A stretch of DNA of 64,000 nt, taken from Pseudomonas sp. TH31 (GTDB lineage: Bacteria > Pseudomonadota > Gammaproteobacteria > Pseudomonadales > Pseudomonadaceae). The DNA lies in contig NZ_JAEKEZ010000033.1 of NCBI RefSeq assembly GCF_016650815.1, positions 372,001-436,000 on the forward strand, written 5' to 3'. The notes below the pieces were generated by a model. That model was not told where the DNA came from and searched no databases. It worked only from the letters and a program-made list of their open reading frames with translations. The stretch's first letter is position 1; each line of letters opens with the position of its first letter. Shown here piece by piece: positions 42,048 to 51,806 of the stretch. Both the position numbers and the translations under genes were made by a program.

Positions 42048-43576
42048 ATGGCGTTAATAAGTGAGGTAGCATCACACCGAGCAAAATACAAGCGGTGGTC
42101 AGCCCTAAGTGTGCTGATGCTACCAGTATTGCTGGTGACAGTAGACAATACGGTGCTTGGATTCGCATTGCCAAAGATCGCCGAGGCCCTGCGCCCGAGC
42201 GCGAGCCAGCAGTTATGGATGATCGATGCCTATTCGCTGGTATTGGCAGGATTGCTGATATCGATGGGCAGTCTGGGAGATCGAATCGGTCATCGCAAGT
42301 TGTTACTGGCTGGGTCTTTGGGTTTTGTCAGTGTGTCGGTGTTGACCGCGTATTCCGCGACGGCCGAACAACTAATTGCCGGGCGGGCTTGCATGGGCGT
42401 GTTTGGTGCGATGCTGATGCCGTCGACCTTGGCATTGATCCGCTCGGTGTTCGATGATCGAGAGGAGCGCAGGTTCGCCGTCGCGATCTGGGCAACGACA
42501 TTGACGGTAGGATCAGCACTGGGTCCCTTGGTCGGCGGGGGTTGCTGGAGTTTTTCAGCTGGGAGTCGATTTTCCTGTTGGCGGTACCTGTATTGATTCC
42601 ACTCCTGGTGCTGGGGCCACTGTTGTTATCCGAATCCGAACGGGGCCATTCAGGCCCGTTGGATCCGCTGAGTATCGTGCAATCGATGGTAGCCCTCAGT
42701 GCTATCGTTTACGGCATTAAACACAGCGCCAGTAATGGTGTCGACTGGATGGCGCTGACAGCATTTGTTGTGGGTATGGTCGCTGGGTGGATGTTTGTGC
42801 ATCGACAGCTACGTTTGCCAGTGCCATTGATGGATCTGAGCCTGTTCCGTAGTGGTACGTTTACCGGTTCCGTCGTGATCAATCTGATGAGTCTCGCGTT
42901 CCTCGTCGGTTTTGTATTCTTCACCACGCAGTTCTTGCAGATCGTTCTCCAAATGTCGCCCTTGAGCGCCAGCCTCGTGTTGGTGCCTGGCCAGATCATG
43001 GCGATCGTGGCGGGTATGGCGGTAGTACCGGTAGCGCAGCGAGTACAGGTGCATGTGCTGATACCGGTTCTAATGGCGTTTGCAGGAGCGGCGTTTTTGC
43101 TGGTCGCGAGCATGGGTAGCAGCCTGGTCGTGCTGGTGGTGGCTTTTGCCTTGCTGAACATTGGCGTGGGCGCGATCGCGACAGTATCCAACGATGTGAT
43201 TTTGTCGGCTGCACCACCGGCAAAGGCGGGTGCGGCGTCGGCCATTAGCGAAACGGCCTATGAAGTGGGCGTGGTGTTGGGGACGACAGTACTTGGCGGT
43301 CTCGTCACGGCCTACTATCGCGGTGCACTGCAGCTTCCGGGGTTTTTGAGCGAGGCGCAGACGATGCTGGCGAGTGAGACGCTAGCGGGAGCTAATTATG
43401 TGGCGGCAGATTTGTCAGGTGCTCAAGCAAGAGAGCTGATGACGCAAGCGGGAATGGCATTCGAAGGTGGAATCAGTTTGGTTTCGTGGGTGACGTTCGG
43501 CTTGGCACTCATCGCGATTTTGATCGCCTGGCGTACTCTGCGTATATCGAAGACACCGCTTGCAGCGAGGAATTGA
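42048..43576 (+). CDS. MFS multidrug-type efflux transporter (14 TM), interrupted by an apparent -1 frameshift
   Basis: Two frames join into a protein of about 509 residues of the DHA2 (EmrB/QacA/LfrA) group. LVTVDNTVLGFALPKIAEAL is motif D1, SMGSLGDRIGHRKLLLAG motif A and WATTLTVGSALGPLVGG motif C. The frame change is at GGGGG 42537-42541; one more G gives VGGGLLEFFSWESIFLLAVP. It likely exports drugs or quaternary ammonium compounds by proton antiport. The ribosome site AAGGAG precedes ATG 42048. No adaptor or regulator gene is attached. Confidence 0.82.
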
Positions 43577-43775
43577 TCGAAAACGAAGGTCGGGCCGTGT
43601 AAGCCTTGTAAAACCTGCACGTCCCGACCCTTTCAGCGCTTATGAGTCGCCGGGCGGCTAGCCAGGTCCCTATGGGGTCTGTTGGGCGGCTTTTTCATTT
43701 TCTGGCCCTTATTGTTTGCAGCGCTTGCCCAACGGGCTTCTGCGGGTATGCTGATGGCCTGCCGAGGAGATAGAA

Positions 43776-45134
43776 ATGGCCTACGATTTTGACCTTTATG
43801 TGATTGGCGCCGGTTCCGGCGGTGTGCGGGCTGCGCGATTTGCGGCCGGTTTTGGCGCAAAAGTCGCCGTGGCTGAAAGCCGCTATTTGGGTGGCACCTG
43901 TGTCAACGTCGGCTGCGTGCCGAAAAAACTGCTGGTCTACGGCGCACACTTTGCCGAAGACTTCGAACAGTCTTCCGGCTTCGGCTGGACGCTTGGCGAG
44001 GCGAAGTTCGATTGGGCGACGCTGATCGCCAACAAGGACCGTGAGATCAATCGCCTGAACGGCATCTATCGCAACCTGCTGGTCAACAGCGGTGTGACCT
44101 TGCATGAGGGGCACGCCAGGATCCTCGACCCGCATACCGTTGAGATCAATGGCGAACGCCACACCGCTGAACACATCCTGATTGCTACCGGCGGCTGGCC
44201 GCAGATCCCGGAGATTCCGGGACACGAACATGCGATCAGCTCGAACCAGGCGTTCTTCCTCAAAGAGCTGCCTAAACGCGTGCTGGTGGTTGGCGGTGGT
44301 TACATCGCTGTGGAATTCGCCGGGATCTTCCACGGTTTGGGCGCTGAGACCACGTTGTTGTATCGCGGTGATCTGTTTCTTCGCGGCTTTGACGGCGCGG
44401 TGCGCAAGCACTTGCAGGAGGAGCTCACCAAGCGCGGCATGGACTTGCAGTTCAATGCGGACATCGAGCGCATCGAGAAGCAGGCCGATGGCAGCCTGAG
44501 AGCCACCCTCAAGGATGGTCGCGAGCTGGAAGCTGATTGCGTGTTCTATGCCACGGGTCGACGTCCGATGCTGGACAATCTCGGGCTGGAGAACACCGGC
44601 GTCAAGCTCGACAAGAAAGGTTTCGTCGAAGTGAATGAGCAGTATCAGACCGCTGAGCCGTCGATTCTGGCGTTGGGTGATGTGATCGGTCGCGTGCAAC
44701 TGACGCCGGTGGCGCTGGCCGAAGGCATGGCCGTGGCGCGTCGTTTGTTCAAGCCTGAGCAGTATCGTCCGGTGGATTACAAGATGATTCCGACGGCTGT
44801 GTTCAGCTTGCCGAACATCGGCACCGTCGGTCTGAGCGAGGAAGAGGCCCGGGAAGCCGGGCACGAGGTGGTGATCTATGAAAGTCGTTTCCGGCCGATG
44901 AAGCTGACCCTGACCGAATGTCAGGAGCGCACGCTGATGAAGCTGGTGGTGGACGCCAGGACCGACAAGGTTCTGGGCTGTCACATGGTCGGCCCCGACG
45001 CTGGTGAGATCGTGCAGGGACTGGCAATTGCCTTGAAGGCGGGTGCCACCAAGCGCGACTTCGACGAAACCATCGGTGTGCATCCAACGGCTGCCGAAGA
45101 GTTTGTCACCATGCGTACGCCGGTCGCGAGTTAA
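43776..45134 (+). CDS. gor: Glutathione reductase
   Basis: A 452-residue flavoprotein with DLYVIGAGSGGVRAARFAAG (FAD), the redox pair GGTCVNVGCVPKK (C42 and C47), a NADPH-binding VVGGGYIAVEFAGIF, and the C-terminal GVHPTAAEEFVTMRTP with the catalytic His-Glu pair. It reduces oxidised glutathione with NADPH. It converges with the KfrA-like gene with a 4-base overlap. ahpCF further on extends the oxidative-stress theme. Confidence 0.97.
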   Translation: MAYDFDLYVIGAGSGGVRAARFAAGFGAKVAVAESRYLGGTCVNVGCVPKKLLVYGAHFAEDFEQSSGFGWTLGEAKFDWATLIANKDREINRLNGIYRNLLVNSGVTLHEGHARILDPHTVEINGERHTAEHILIATGGWPQIPEIPGHEHAISSNQAFFLKELPKRVLVVGGGYIAVEFAGIFHGLGAETTLLYRGDLFLRGFDGAVRKHLQEELTKRGMDLQFNADIERIEKQADGSLRATLKDGRELEADCVFYATGRRPMLDNLGLENTGVKLDKKGFVEVNEQYQTAEPSILALGDVIGRVQLTPVALAEGMAVARRLFKPEQYRPVDYKMIPTAVFSLPNIGTVGLSEEEAREAGHEVVIYESRFRPMKLTLTECQERTLMKLVVDARTDKVLGCHMVGPDAGEIVQGLAIALKAGATKRDFDETIGVHPTAAEEFVTMRTPVAS

Positions 45135-46141
45135 TCGTCCTTCGCTGTGTCTGGCGCGGTCGCAACGACCGCCGCCAGGCGCACGCTTTCATCCAGGCTG
45201 GCCTGGGTCTTCGCCAATTTGATTTCCAGTGACTGATTGATCTGCGACTGCTCGTCGACGTTCTGCTTGAGTGCCTGGCTTTCCAGCAGGGCAATACGCA
45301 AGCGTTCCTGCAGGAGGGTGCGTTCACTGTCGACGCGGTTGGCTTGCTCCAACAGTTGATCCTGTCGGCTGTTGGCTTGCTTGAGTTGCTCCTGCAACAG
45401 GCTCAACTCTCTTAGTGTTCCGCGGTTTTCGGTCAGCAAGCGTTCGTTGTCGCGGTGCAACTGCGTGATCTCATCCTGGCGGACGAGTGCGCTTTGCTGG
45501 GCCTGGCGCAGTTCCATCTGGATCTGTTGCACCTGACCTTCGTGGCGGCGCTGCTCCTGCTCGCGCTGTTCCTTGACCGCATTGCGATAGTGCTCAAGCG
45601 CATCGCGGGCGTGCAGGTGTTTTTCTTCGAGGGAGCGGATCTGCTCGTCCTTGTCTTTCAAGCGTAACTCGAAATCGGACAGCGCCTGATTCAGACCGGC
45701 GTTGCGGGTCTGCTCGGCCTGCAGCATCGAGCGGGTTTCCAGCAGCGCCTCGGATTCCTGCGTTAGCGCCAGGCTTTGAATCTCGTATTGCTGGTGGAGT
45801 TCGGTATTCGCCTCGCGGGCTTCATCGAGCTGTGTTTCCAGCGCTTTTCGCTGGCGATCAAACTGTTCGCGCGCCTGGTCGATTGGTTCTTGCGCCTGTT
45901 CTTTCAGGCGCTGCGCCAGGCGCGAAACCAACCCTGCCAGCTCATCATCGATGGGTTCGGACGTCTCTTCAGCACGCTCCATACCGCCATCCAGCTCCTT
46001 CAAATAGCGATGAATCGTGGTTTTCGAGCCTGTATTACCCATCTCGATCCGTACTGCGTCGATGCTTGGGTTTTCGCCGCGGGCGAGGATCGCCAAACGT
46101 GCCGCTTGCACCACTGCTTTATTTACACCGCCACGAGCCAT
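45131..46141 (-). CDS. KfrA-like DNA-binding protein with long coiled coil
   Basis: A 336-residue protein. The first 60 residues (VNKAVVQAARLAILARGENPSIDAVRIEMGNTGSKTTIHRYLKEL) are a KfrA-type helix-turn-helix domain. The rest is a long, nearly uninterrupted coiled coil rich in Gln, Glu and Arg (QRRHEGQVQQIQMELRQAQQ and similar). KfrA on plasmids is an autorepressor with a structural or partition role; chromosomal homologues are less known. It is divergent from a tyrosine recombinase gene, and the shared intergenic region has inverted GTAC-containing repeats likely to be its operator. Confidence 0.85.
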   Translation of the reverse strand: MARGGVNKAVVQAARLAILARGENPSIDAVRIEMGNTGSKTTIHRYLKELDGGMERAEETSEPIDDELAGLVSRLAQRLKEQAQEPIDQAREQFDRQRKALETQLDEAREANTELHQQYEIQSLALTQESEALLETRSMLQAEQTRNAGLNQALSDFELRLKDKDEQIRSLEEKHLHARDALEHYRNAVKEQREQEQRRHEGQVQQIQMELRQAQQSALVRQDEITQLHRDNERLLTENRGTLRELSLLQEQLKQANSRQDQLLEQANRVDSERTLLQERLRIALLESQALKQNVDEQSQINQSLEIKLAKTQASLDESVRLAAVVATAPDTAKDD

Positions 46142-46159
46142 GAGTTCTCCTACGATTTC

Positions 46160-46196
46160 GTACTGTGGTACGTAACATCAATTACACATTGTACCA
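46160..46196. promoter_or_regulatory. Candidate KfrA-like operator between divergent genes
   Basis: TGGTAC (46166-46171) and GTACCA (46191-46196) form an inverted repeat around an AT-rich centre, with a further GTAC at 46160. It starts 18 bases upstream of the KfrA-like gene start, where autorepressors usually bind. Confidence 0.4.
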
Positions 46197-46318
46197 TCCT
46201 ATGTTGAAAGTTAAATCCTTTAGATTGCTGGCGCGGGATATACTGGTATTACCCCGTGTGATGAGTCTTGCGCACGGTTTTCGCCCGCCAAAGCGGTACG
46301 TTTTCGAGAGCAGAGCCC

Positions 46319-47263
46319 ATGACCGATCTGGATCGCTACCTGCAAGCCGCCACCCGCGACAACACACGTCGCAGCTACCGGGCGGCCATCGAGCACTTCG
46401 AAGTCAGTTGGGGCGGGTTTCTGCCGGCGACCAGCGACAGCGTTGCGCGCTATCTCGTCGCGCATGCGGGCTTGCTGTCGATCAATACCCTGAAGCTTCG
46501 CCTTTCGGCATTGGCGCAATGGCACAACAGCCAGGGCTTTGCTGATCCGACCAAGGCGCCAGTGGTGCGTCAGGTGTTCAAGGGCATTCGTGCGTTGCAC
46601 CCTGCTCAGGAGAAACAGGCCGAGCCGTTGCAGCTTCAGCACTTGGAGCAAGTGGTGGCCTGGCTTGAGCAGGAAGCGCAAACCGCCCGTGCTGATGGCG
46701 ATCAACCGGGATTGCTGAGAGCAAGGCGTGACATGGCGCTGATCCTGTTGGGCTTCTGGCGTGGCTTTCGCAGTGATGAGCTGTGCCGCTTACAGATCGA
46801 ACACGTGAAAGCCACCGCTCAGTCGGGCATCACGCTCTATCTGCCGCGCAGCAAGAGCGATCGGGAAAACCTCGGCAAGACTTTCCAGACCCCGGCGTTG
46901 CAGCGTTTGTGTCCGGTTCAGGCCTACATCGACTGGATCACCGAAGCCGCGTTGGTCCGTGGGCCGGTGTTCCGTGGCATAGACCGTTGGGGCAACTTGA
47001 GCGAGGAGGGCTTGCACGCCAACAGTGTGATTCCATTACTGCGCCAGGCGCTGGAGCGTGCGGGCATCCCCGCCGAGCATTACACCAGTCACTCCTTGCG
47101 GCGCGGCTTTGCGACCTGGGCTCACCAGAGCGGTTGGGATTTGAAGTCGTTGATGAGTTACGTGGGCTGGAAGGATATGAAGTCCGCCATGCGCTATGTC
47201 GAGGCCAGCCCGTTTCTCGGGATGGCGCCACTCGCGGAAAAATCCATTGCCGCTGCTCAGTAA
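46319..47263 (+). CDS. Tyrosine recombinase / site-specific integrase, chromosomal
   Basis: A protein of 314 residues from ATG 46319. A SAM-like N-terminal domain (DNTRRSYRAAIEHFEVSW) is followed by a catalytic domain with R in GFWRGFRSDELCRLQ, K in LPRSKSDRE, the HxxR box in TSHSLRRGFATWA, a W/H-equivalent GWKDMKSAMRY and the tyrosine in MRYVEAS. It resembles XerC/D-sized enzymes but lies divergent from a KfrA-like gene. No element ends are visible next to it, so it may be a domesticated recombinase conserved in Pseudomonas. Its target is unknown. Confidence 0.85.
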   Translation: MTDLDRYLQAATRDNTRRSYRAAIEHFEVSWGGFLPATSDSVARYLVAHAGLLSINTLKLRLSALAQWHNSQGFADPTKAPVVRQVFKGIRALHPAQEKQAEPLQLQHLEQVVAWLEQEAQTARADGDQPGLLRARRDMALILLGFWRGFRSDELCRLQIEHVKATAQSGITLYLPRSKSDRENLGKTFQTPALQRLCPVQAYIDWITEAALVRGPVFRGIDRWGNLSEEGLHANSVIPLLRQALERAGIPAEHYTSHSLRRGFATWAHQSGWDLKSLMSYVGWKDMKSAMRYVEASPFLGMAPLAEKSIAAAQ

Positions 47264-47271
47264 GTTTTCTT

Positions 47272-47294
47272 CTATTAATACTGTCGGCTAATAG
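47272..47294. promoter_or_regulatory. Inverted repeat upstream of ahpC
   Basis: CTATTA (47272) and TAATAG (47289-47294) form an inverted repeat about 115 bases before the ahpC start. The ATAG/CTAT words recall OxyR sites, but the spacing does not match the known four-block pattern. Confidence 0.25.
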
Positions 47295-47408
47295 CGAAAA
47301 CCAATGAGCAGCATGAGGTTTGCCAATGAGCCATCCGGCGATCGAGTGGGTAGGATTCACCCCATCAACTTCTTAACCAAACTTTTCAACCCTGACGGAG
47401 AGTCACCG

Positions 47409-47972
47409 ATGCCTATCATCAACAGCCAAGTTAAACCGTTCAAAGCTACCGCTTACAAAAATGGCGACTTCGTACAAGTGTCGGACGCTGACCTGAAAGG
47501 CAAGTGGTCTGTCGTGTTCTTCTACCCGGCTGACTTCACCTTCGTTTGCCCGACCGAACTGGAAGACCTGGCTGACAACTACTCCGCGTTCCAGAAACTG
47601 GGCGTCGAGATCTACAGCGTTTCCACTGACACCCACTTTGCCCACGCGGCCTGGCACAACACTTCGCCAGCCATCGGCAAAATCGAATACACCATGATCG
47701 GTGACCCGACCCACGCCATCTCCCGCAACTTCGACGTACTGATCGAAGAAGTAGGCCTGGCTGACCGTGGCACCTTCGTGATCAACCCTGAAGGTCAGAT
47801 CAAAATTGTTGAGCTGAACGACGGCGGTGTTGGCCGTGACGCTTCCGAGCTGCTGCGCAAAATCAAGGCTGCCCAGTACGTTGCTGCTCACCCGGGCGAA
47901 GTCTGCCCGGCCAAGTGGAAAGAAGGCGAGGCCACCCTGGCTCCGTCCCTGGACCTGGTTGGCAAGATCTAA
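47409..47972 (+). CDS. ahpC: Alkyl hydroperoxide reductase subunit C (peroxiredoxin)
   Basis: A 187-residue 2-Cys peroxiredoxin from ATG 47409, preceded by GGAGAG. The peroxidatic cysteine is C47 in FTFVCPTE and the resolving one is in GEVCPAKW. It reduces hydrogen peroxide and alkyl hydroperoxides and is recycled by AhpF, encoded next. A longer frame to 47304 has no ribosome site. A terminator hairpin separates it from ahpF. Confidence 0.97.
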   Translation: MPIINSQVKPFKATAYKNGDFVQVSDADLKGKWSVVFFYPADFTFVCPTELEDLADNYSAFQKLGVEIYSVSTDTHFAHAAWHNTSPAIGKIEYTMIGDPTHAISRNFDVLIEEVGLADRGTFVINPEGQIKIVELNDGGVGRDASELLRKIKAAQYVAAHPGEVCPAKWKEGEATLAPSLDLVGKI

Positions 47973-48035
47973 GTCTTGAAAAAGCATCCCCGGGGCGGGT
48001 TTCCGCACCTAAGTAAGCTGCAACCGCCCCCAAAA

Positions 48036-48068
48036 ACGCCCGGGCGAGATTCGCTCGGGCGTTTTTTT
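48036..48068 (+). terminator. Terminator between ahpC and ahpF
   Basis: ACGCCCGGGCGA-GATT-CGCTCGGGCGT followed by seven T residues. It should make ahpC transcripts much more abundant than ahpF readthrough transcripts. Confidence 0.88.
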
Positions 48069-48092
48069 CGCCTCAAATAAAGGATCGCCCGT

Positions 48093-49657
48093 ATGTTGGA
48101 CGCCAATCTTAAAGCCCAGTTGAAATCGTACCTGGAACGGGTCACCCAACCGATCGAGATCGTTGCTTCCCTCGACGACGGTGCGAAATCCCAGGAAATG
48201 CTCGAACTGCTGAAAGAAGTTGCCAGTCTTTCTACTCAAATTACGTTGCTCGACAACGGTGACGATGCCCGCAAGCCATCGTTCTCGATCAACCGCCCGG
48301 GTGCCGATATCAGTCTGCGTTTTGCCGGCATCCCGATGGGCCACGAATTCACCTCGTTGGTGCTGGCTTTGCTGCAAGTCGGCGGCCACCCTTCGAAAGC
48401 CAGCGTTGAAGTGATCGAACAGATCCGCTCGCTCAAAGGCCAGTTCAGCTTCGAGACTTACTTCTCGCTGTCCTGCCAGAACTGCCCGGACGTGGTCCAG
48501 GCGCTGAACCTGATGGCCGTGCTCAACCCGAACATCCACCACGTCGCCATCGATGGTGCGTTGTTCCAGGCTGAAGTCGATGACCGCAAGGTCATGGCGG
48601 TGCCAAGTATCTACCTGAACGGCGAAATCTTCGGCCAGGGCCGCATGGGGCTGGAAGAAATCCTCGCCAAGATCGACATCAGCGGTGCCGAGCGCCAGGC
48701 CGAAAAGATCAGCGCCAAAGAAGCCTTTGACGTGTTGATCGTCGGCGGTGGCCCGGCCGGTGCTTCGGCGGCGATCTACGCTGCCCGTAAAGGCATTCGT
48801 ACCGGCGTGGCCGCTGAGCGTTTTGGTGGGCAGGTGCTGGACACCATGGCCATCGAGAACTTCATCTCCGTACAGGAAACCGAAGGGCCGAAACTGGCCA
48901 GCGCCCTGGAAGAACACGTCAAGCAATACGACGTCGACATCATGAACCTGCAACGCGCTACTGCGCTGATCCCGGCGAAGAATGTCGGCGAGTTGCATGA
49001 AGTTCGCTTCGAAAGCGGCGCCAGCCTGAAAACCAGGGCGCTGATCCTTGCCACCGGCGCCCGCTGGCGCGAAATGGGTGTGCCGGGGAGCAACAATACA
49101 AGGCCAAAGGCGTGTGCTTCTGCCCGCACTGCGACGGCCCACTATTCAAGGGCAAGCGTGTGGCGGTGATCGGCGGCGGTAACTCCGGCGTTGAAGCGGC
49201 CATCGACCTGGCCGGTATTGTCAGCCACGTCACGCTGCTGGAGTTCGACAGCAAGCTGCGCGCCGATGCTGTCTTGCAACGCAAGTTGTACAGCCTGCCA
49301 AATGTCAACGTCATCACCAGCGCGCTGACCAGCGAAGTGAAGGGCGACGGCGAGAAGGTAACCGGCCTGGTCTACAAAGATCGTGATTCAGGTGAGTTCA
49401 ACACGGTCGAGCTGGAAGGGATCTTTGTGCAGATCGGTCTGCTGCCTAACACCGACTGGCTCAAAGGCACCGTCGAGTTGTCACCGCGTGGCGAGATCAT
49501 CGTCGATGCTCGTGGTGAAACCTCATTGCCGGGCGTGTTCGCTGCCGGTGATGTGACCACCGTGCCGTACAAGCAGATCGTGATTGCAGTGGGCGAGGGT
49601 GCCAAGGCTTCCCTGAGCGCATTCGATCACTTGATCCGGGCCTCGGCCCCGGCGTAA
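48093..49657 (+). CDS. ahpF: Alkyl hydroperoxide reductase subunit F, interrupted by an apparent -1 frameshift
   Basis: Two frames join into a flavoprotein of 521 residues, exactly the usual AhpF length. The N-terminal thioredoxin-like domains carry SCQNCPD, followed by the FAD motif VLIVGGGPAGASAAIYAARKG, the redox pair in FCPHCDG, and the NAD(P)H motif VAVIGGGNSGVEAAIDLAGI. The frame change is at GGGG 49085-49088; one more G gives VPGEQQYKAKGVCFCPHCDGP. AhpF passes electrons from NADH to AhpC. Such an essential-looking partner being broken is improbable, so I read it as a sequence error. Confidence 0.93.
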
Positions 49658-49676
49658 GCGCCAAGGCTGAAAACAC

Positions 49677-49707
49677 AAAAACCCCATGAGTGATCATGGG
49701 GTTTTTT
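49677..49707 (+). terminator. ahpF terminator
   Basis: AAAACCCCATGA-GTGA-TCATGGGGTTTTTT, 20 bases after the ahpF stop; it has A and T tracts on both sides and could work in both directions. Confidence 0.85.
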
Positions 49708-49717
49708 ATGCCTGCCG

Positions 49718-49799
49718 AAAAGATCGCAGCCTGCGGCAGCTCCTACAAAAGCCCGGTCATGCGTGATTCTGTAGGAGCTGGCGAAGCCTGCGATCTTTT
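49718..49799. repeat. REP-type inverted repeat (GATCGCAGCCTGCG family)
   Basis: AAAGATCGCAGCCTGCGGCAG and, 25 bases later, an inverted copy ending CCTGCGATCTTTT. The same family occurs at 58925-59018. It lies between ahpF and the convergent glyoxalase gene. Confidence 0.85.
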
Positions 49800-49808
49800 G
49801 ATTTTGCT

Positions 49809-50330
49809 TTACATCGGCGCAGGCTGAATGATCTCGACCCAGTACGCATCCGGGTCCTTGATAAACGCCAGGCTCTTCATCCGGCCATCGTTCAAACGCT
49901 TCTGGAAATCACAGCCCAGAGCTTCAAAACGCTCGCACGCGGCGCGAATGTCCGGCACCGAAATGCAGATATGACCGAAGCCGCGCGGGTCGGTGTTACC
50001 GTTGTGGTAAGCGAACTCCGGATCGTTCTCGGTGCCGTGGTTGTGGGTCAGCTCCAGTATGCCGGGAATCGACTTCATCCACTCGGTACGTGCTGCGGCG
50101 TCGGCCGGGATCTGGTTTTTATCGACCAGCGCCAGGAAGTACAGGCTGAATTCGGCTTCCGGGAAGTCGCGCTTTTCAACCAGCGAGAAACCGAGGATAC
50201 GCGTGTAGAAATCCAGCGACTTGGTGATGTCCTTGACCCGCAGCATGGTGTGGTTGAAAACGAACTTCTGAGTGGCTCTATCAGGTTGGGCGGTCACGCC
50301 CGGGAAGGTGTTCAATTCGTGCAGGCTCAT
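49809..50330 (-). CDS. gloA: Lactoylglutathione lyase (glyoxalase I)
   Basis: A 173-residue enzyme from ATG 50330, preceded by GGAGGGCCC. FNHTMLRVKDITKSLDFYTRILGF is the N-terminal module with a metal histidine, ELTHNHGTENDP holds a glutamate ligand, and GFGHICISVPDI and WVEIIQP give the other His and Glu ligands. It converts the methylglyoxal-glutathione adduct to S-lactoylglutathione. The length matches the longer, zinc-type class. Confidence 0.92.
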   Translation of the reverse strand: MSLHELNTFPGVTAQPDRATQKFVFNHTMLRVKDITKSLDFYTRILGFSLVEKRDFPEAEFSLYFLALVDKNQIPADAAARTEWMKSIPGILELTHNHGTENDPEFAYHNGNTDPRGFGHICISVPDIRAACERFEALGCDFQKRLNDGRMKSLAFIKDPDAYWVEIIQPAPM

Positions 50331-50475
50331 GGGCCCTCCGGAAAATAAGTGGGGCTGGCGAATGGTCGCAATGATACGCAAGCGTCCGGGCATCGCCAAA
50401 CCAAAACGACCAGCTATTGCCTGGCGGCCGAGTGAGGCTCAGACTTTGTGGTTCAATCTGTGAGTACCCCTCGTA

Positions 50476-51000
50476 ATGATCCGACCGTTCAAATCGCTGT
50501 TCGTTTTCATGGGTTTGTTTGCACTGGCCACCTCGGTGCAGGCAGACACCCCGAGCATTGCGTGGCCAAGTGGCTGGGAGGTGGAGGCTGTAGCGCCCAA
50601 TGATGCCGCGCCGCAGGTATCCCGCCAGCGCGCGGTGAAAAATGATGCCGATGGCAACCAGGTGCTGGTGATGGAACTGACGATGACCCAAGTCGAAAGC
50701 GGCCATCAGGTCAATTTACAGGGCGTGTTGCTGGAGATGCGCAAATCGGTGCAGAAGGACTTCTTCCTGGGCGGCTATCAAAGTGTCTGCAACAGTATTC
50801 ACCCGGCCACGTTGAGTCAACTGCCAGCGCTTGAAACCACTTGTACGGTTACCCAGAACGGTCGACACGTGCTGTCCCAAACATTGGTCGCGGCCGTGGA
50901 GGCGGACAAGGCCTATGTTCTTTCCTACGCCGGGCAAGCGGCGGCTTATAAGGCAAGTCAGGACGAAATTCAGGCTGCCCGTAACAGCTTGAAACTGTAG
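50476..51000 (+). CDS. Exported protein, DUF4946-like
   Basis: A 174-residue protein with a signal peptide (MIRPFKSLFVFMGLFALATSVQA). The mature part (PSIAWPSGWEVEAV, VLVMELTMTQVESGHQVNLQGVL, CNSIHPATLSQLPALETTCTV) has two cysteines likely to pair. It resembles small periplasmic Pseudomonas proteins of the DUF4946 kind. No enzymatic motif is visible. It is a single gene upstream of the MvaT-like gene. Confidence 0.7.
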   Translation: MIRPFKSLFVFMGLFALATSVQADTPSIAWPSGWEVEAVAPNDAAPQVSRQRAVKNDADGNQVLVMELTMTQVESGHQVNLQGVLLEMRKSVQKDFFLGGYQSVCNSIHPATLSQLPALETTCTVTQNGRHVLSQTLVAAVEADKAYVLSYAGQAAAYKASQDEIQAARNSLKL

Positions 51001-51174
51001 CCGAAGAATTGAATCGGCGATCGATTGCGCCAGGGCTCGGCCTCTTTAGATACCCAAAGGGATTAAGCACAAAGTTAGCTGGAAAGTATTGAGTTCTTGC
51101 CGAGGCGGCATCCCCGTCACAAGGTATTTCCAACTTTATCGACGACTATCGTCGCATTTGTTAGATGTCCCCCT

Positions 51175-51205
51175 AAAAAAGCCCTGCATTAGCAGGGCTT
51201 TTTTT
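51175..51205. terminator. Bidirectional terminator
   Basis: AAAAAAGCCCTGC-ATTA-GCAGGGCTTTTTTT serves both the rightward 50476-51000 gene and the leftward MvaT-like gene that converge here. Confidence 0.85.
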
Positions 51206-51219
51206 GTAGTTGCAAAGGG

Positions 51220-51582
51220 TTAGCCGCGCAACCAGGAATCAACGGTAGCTGCGCCGTATTGTTCCTTCCAGGCTTTCAGGCCGCGGTGGTTGCCGCCCTT
51301 GGTTTCAATCAGTTCACCTGTGTGCGGATTGTGATAGACCTTGACCACACGGGCGCGGCGGGTTTTAGGCGCTGCCTGTTGAAGGCCCGACTTCGCCGGG
51401 TTCGGGTCGAGGATGGCGACGATGTCGCGCAGGCTCTTGCCGTAGGTTTTCATCAGCCCCTGGAGCTTTTCTTCGAATTCGATTTCTTTCTTGAGCCCGG
51501 CATCGTTCTTCAGGGACTCCAGTTGCTTGAGCTGTTCTTGAAGGGCCTTTTCAGCGGCACGAAATTCAGCGAGTCTGGACAA
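51220..51582 (-). CDS. MvaT/MvaU-family H-NS-like xenogeneic silencer
   Basis: A 120-residue protein. The N-terminal coiled coil (MSRLAEFRAAEKALQEQLKQLESLKNDAGLKKEIEFEEKLQGLM) mediates oligomerisation. The C-terminal AT-hook-like domain (VYHNPHTGELIETKGGNHRGLKAWKEQYG) binds AT-rich DNA. A TTG at 51582 is the likely start, because GGAGTAAAGA precedes it at normal distance and MvaU-type proteins begin just there; no ATG fits. MvaT/MvaU proteins silence horizontally acquired AT-rich DNA, which would include the prophage in this window. Confidence 0.88.
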   Translation of the reverse strand: MSRLAEFRAAEKALQEQLKQLESLKNDAGLKKEIEFEEKLQGLMKTYGKSLRDIVAILDPNPAKSGLQQAAPKTRRARVVKVYHNPHTGELIETKGGNHRGLKAWKEQYGAATVDSWLRG

Positions 51583-51806
51583 TATCTTTACTCCAATAGT
51601 GTGTTTGGCTGATACCAACCGCAAACAAAGCTATAAGCCAAGAGCCTTGAAGCGACTCGGTGATAATGGCTCACCTGCCAATCTTGCACAGGCAAGAAAA
51701 ATTGTAGTAGTTAATTGGCCAAGAGTAAATCCTGTCTTTTTCTTCATGTAACAACAGCAGTGTCTTGATTCAATTTGGGGCAGGATTTCGTTATTTACCA
51801 AGCCGG

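Noticed and set aside
43695..45083. Long minus-strand frame opposite gor
   Set aside because: Antisense shadow; gor is complete on the plus strand.
47272..47294. OxyR operator before ahpC
   Set aside because: The ATAG/CTAT words are there, but the 7-base spacing between blocks required by OxyR is not; kept only as a weak inverted repeat.
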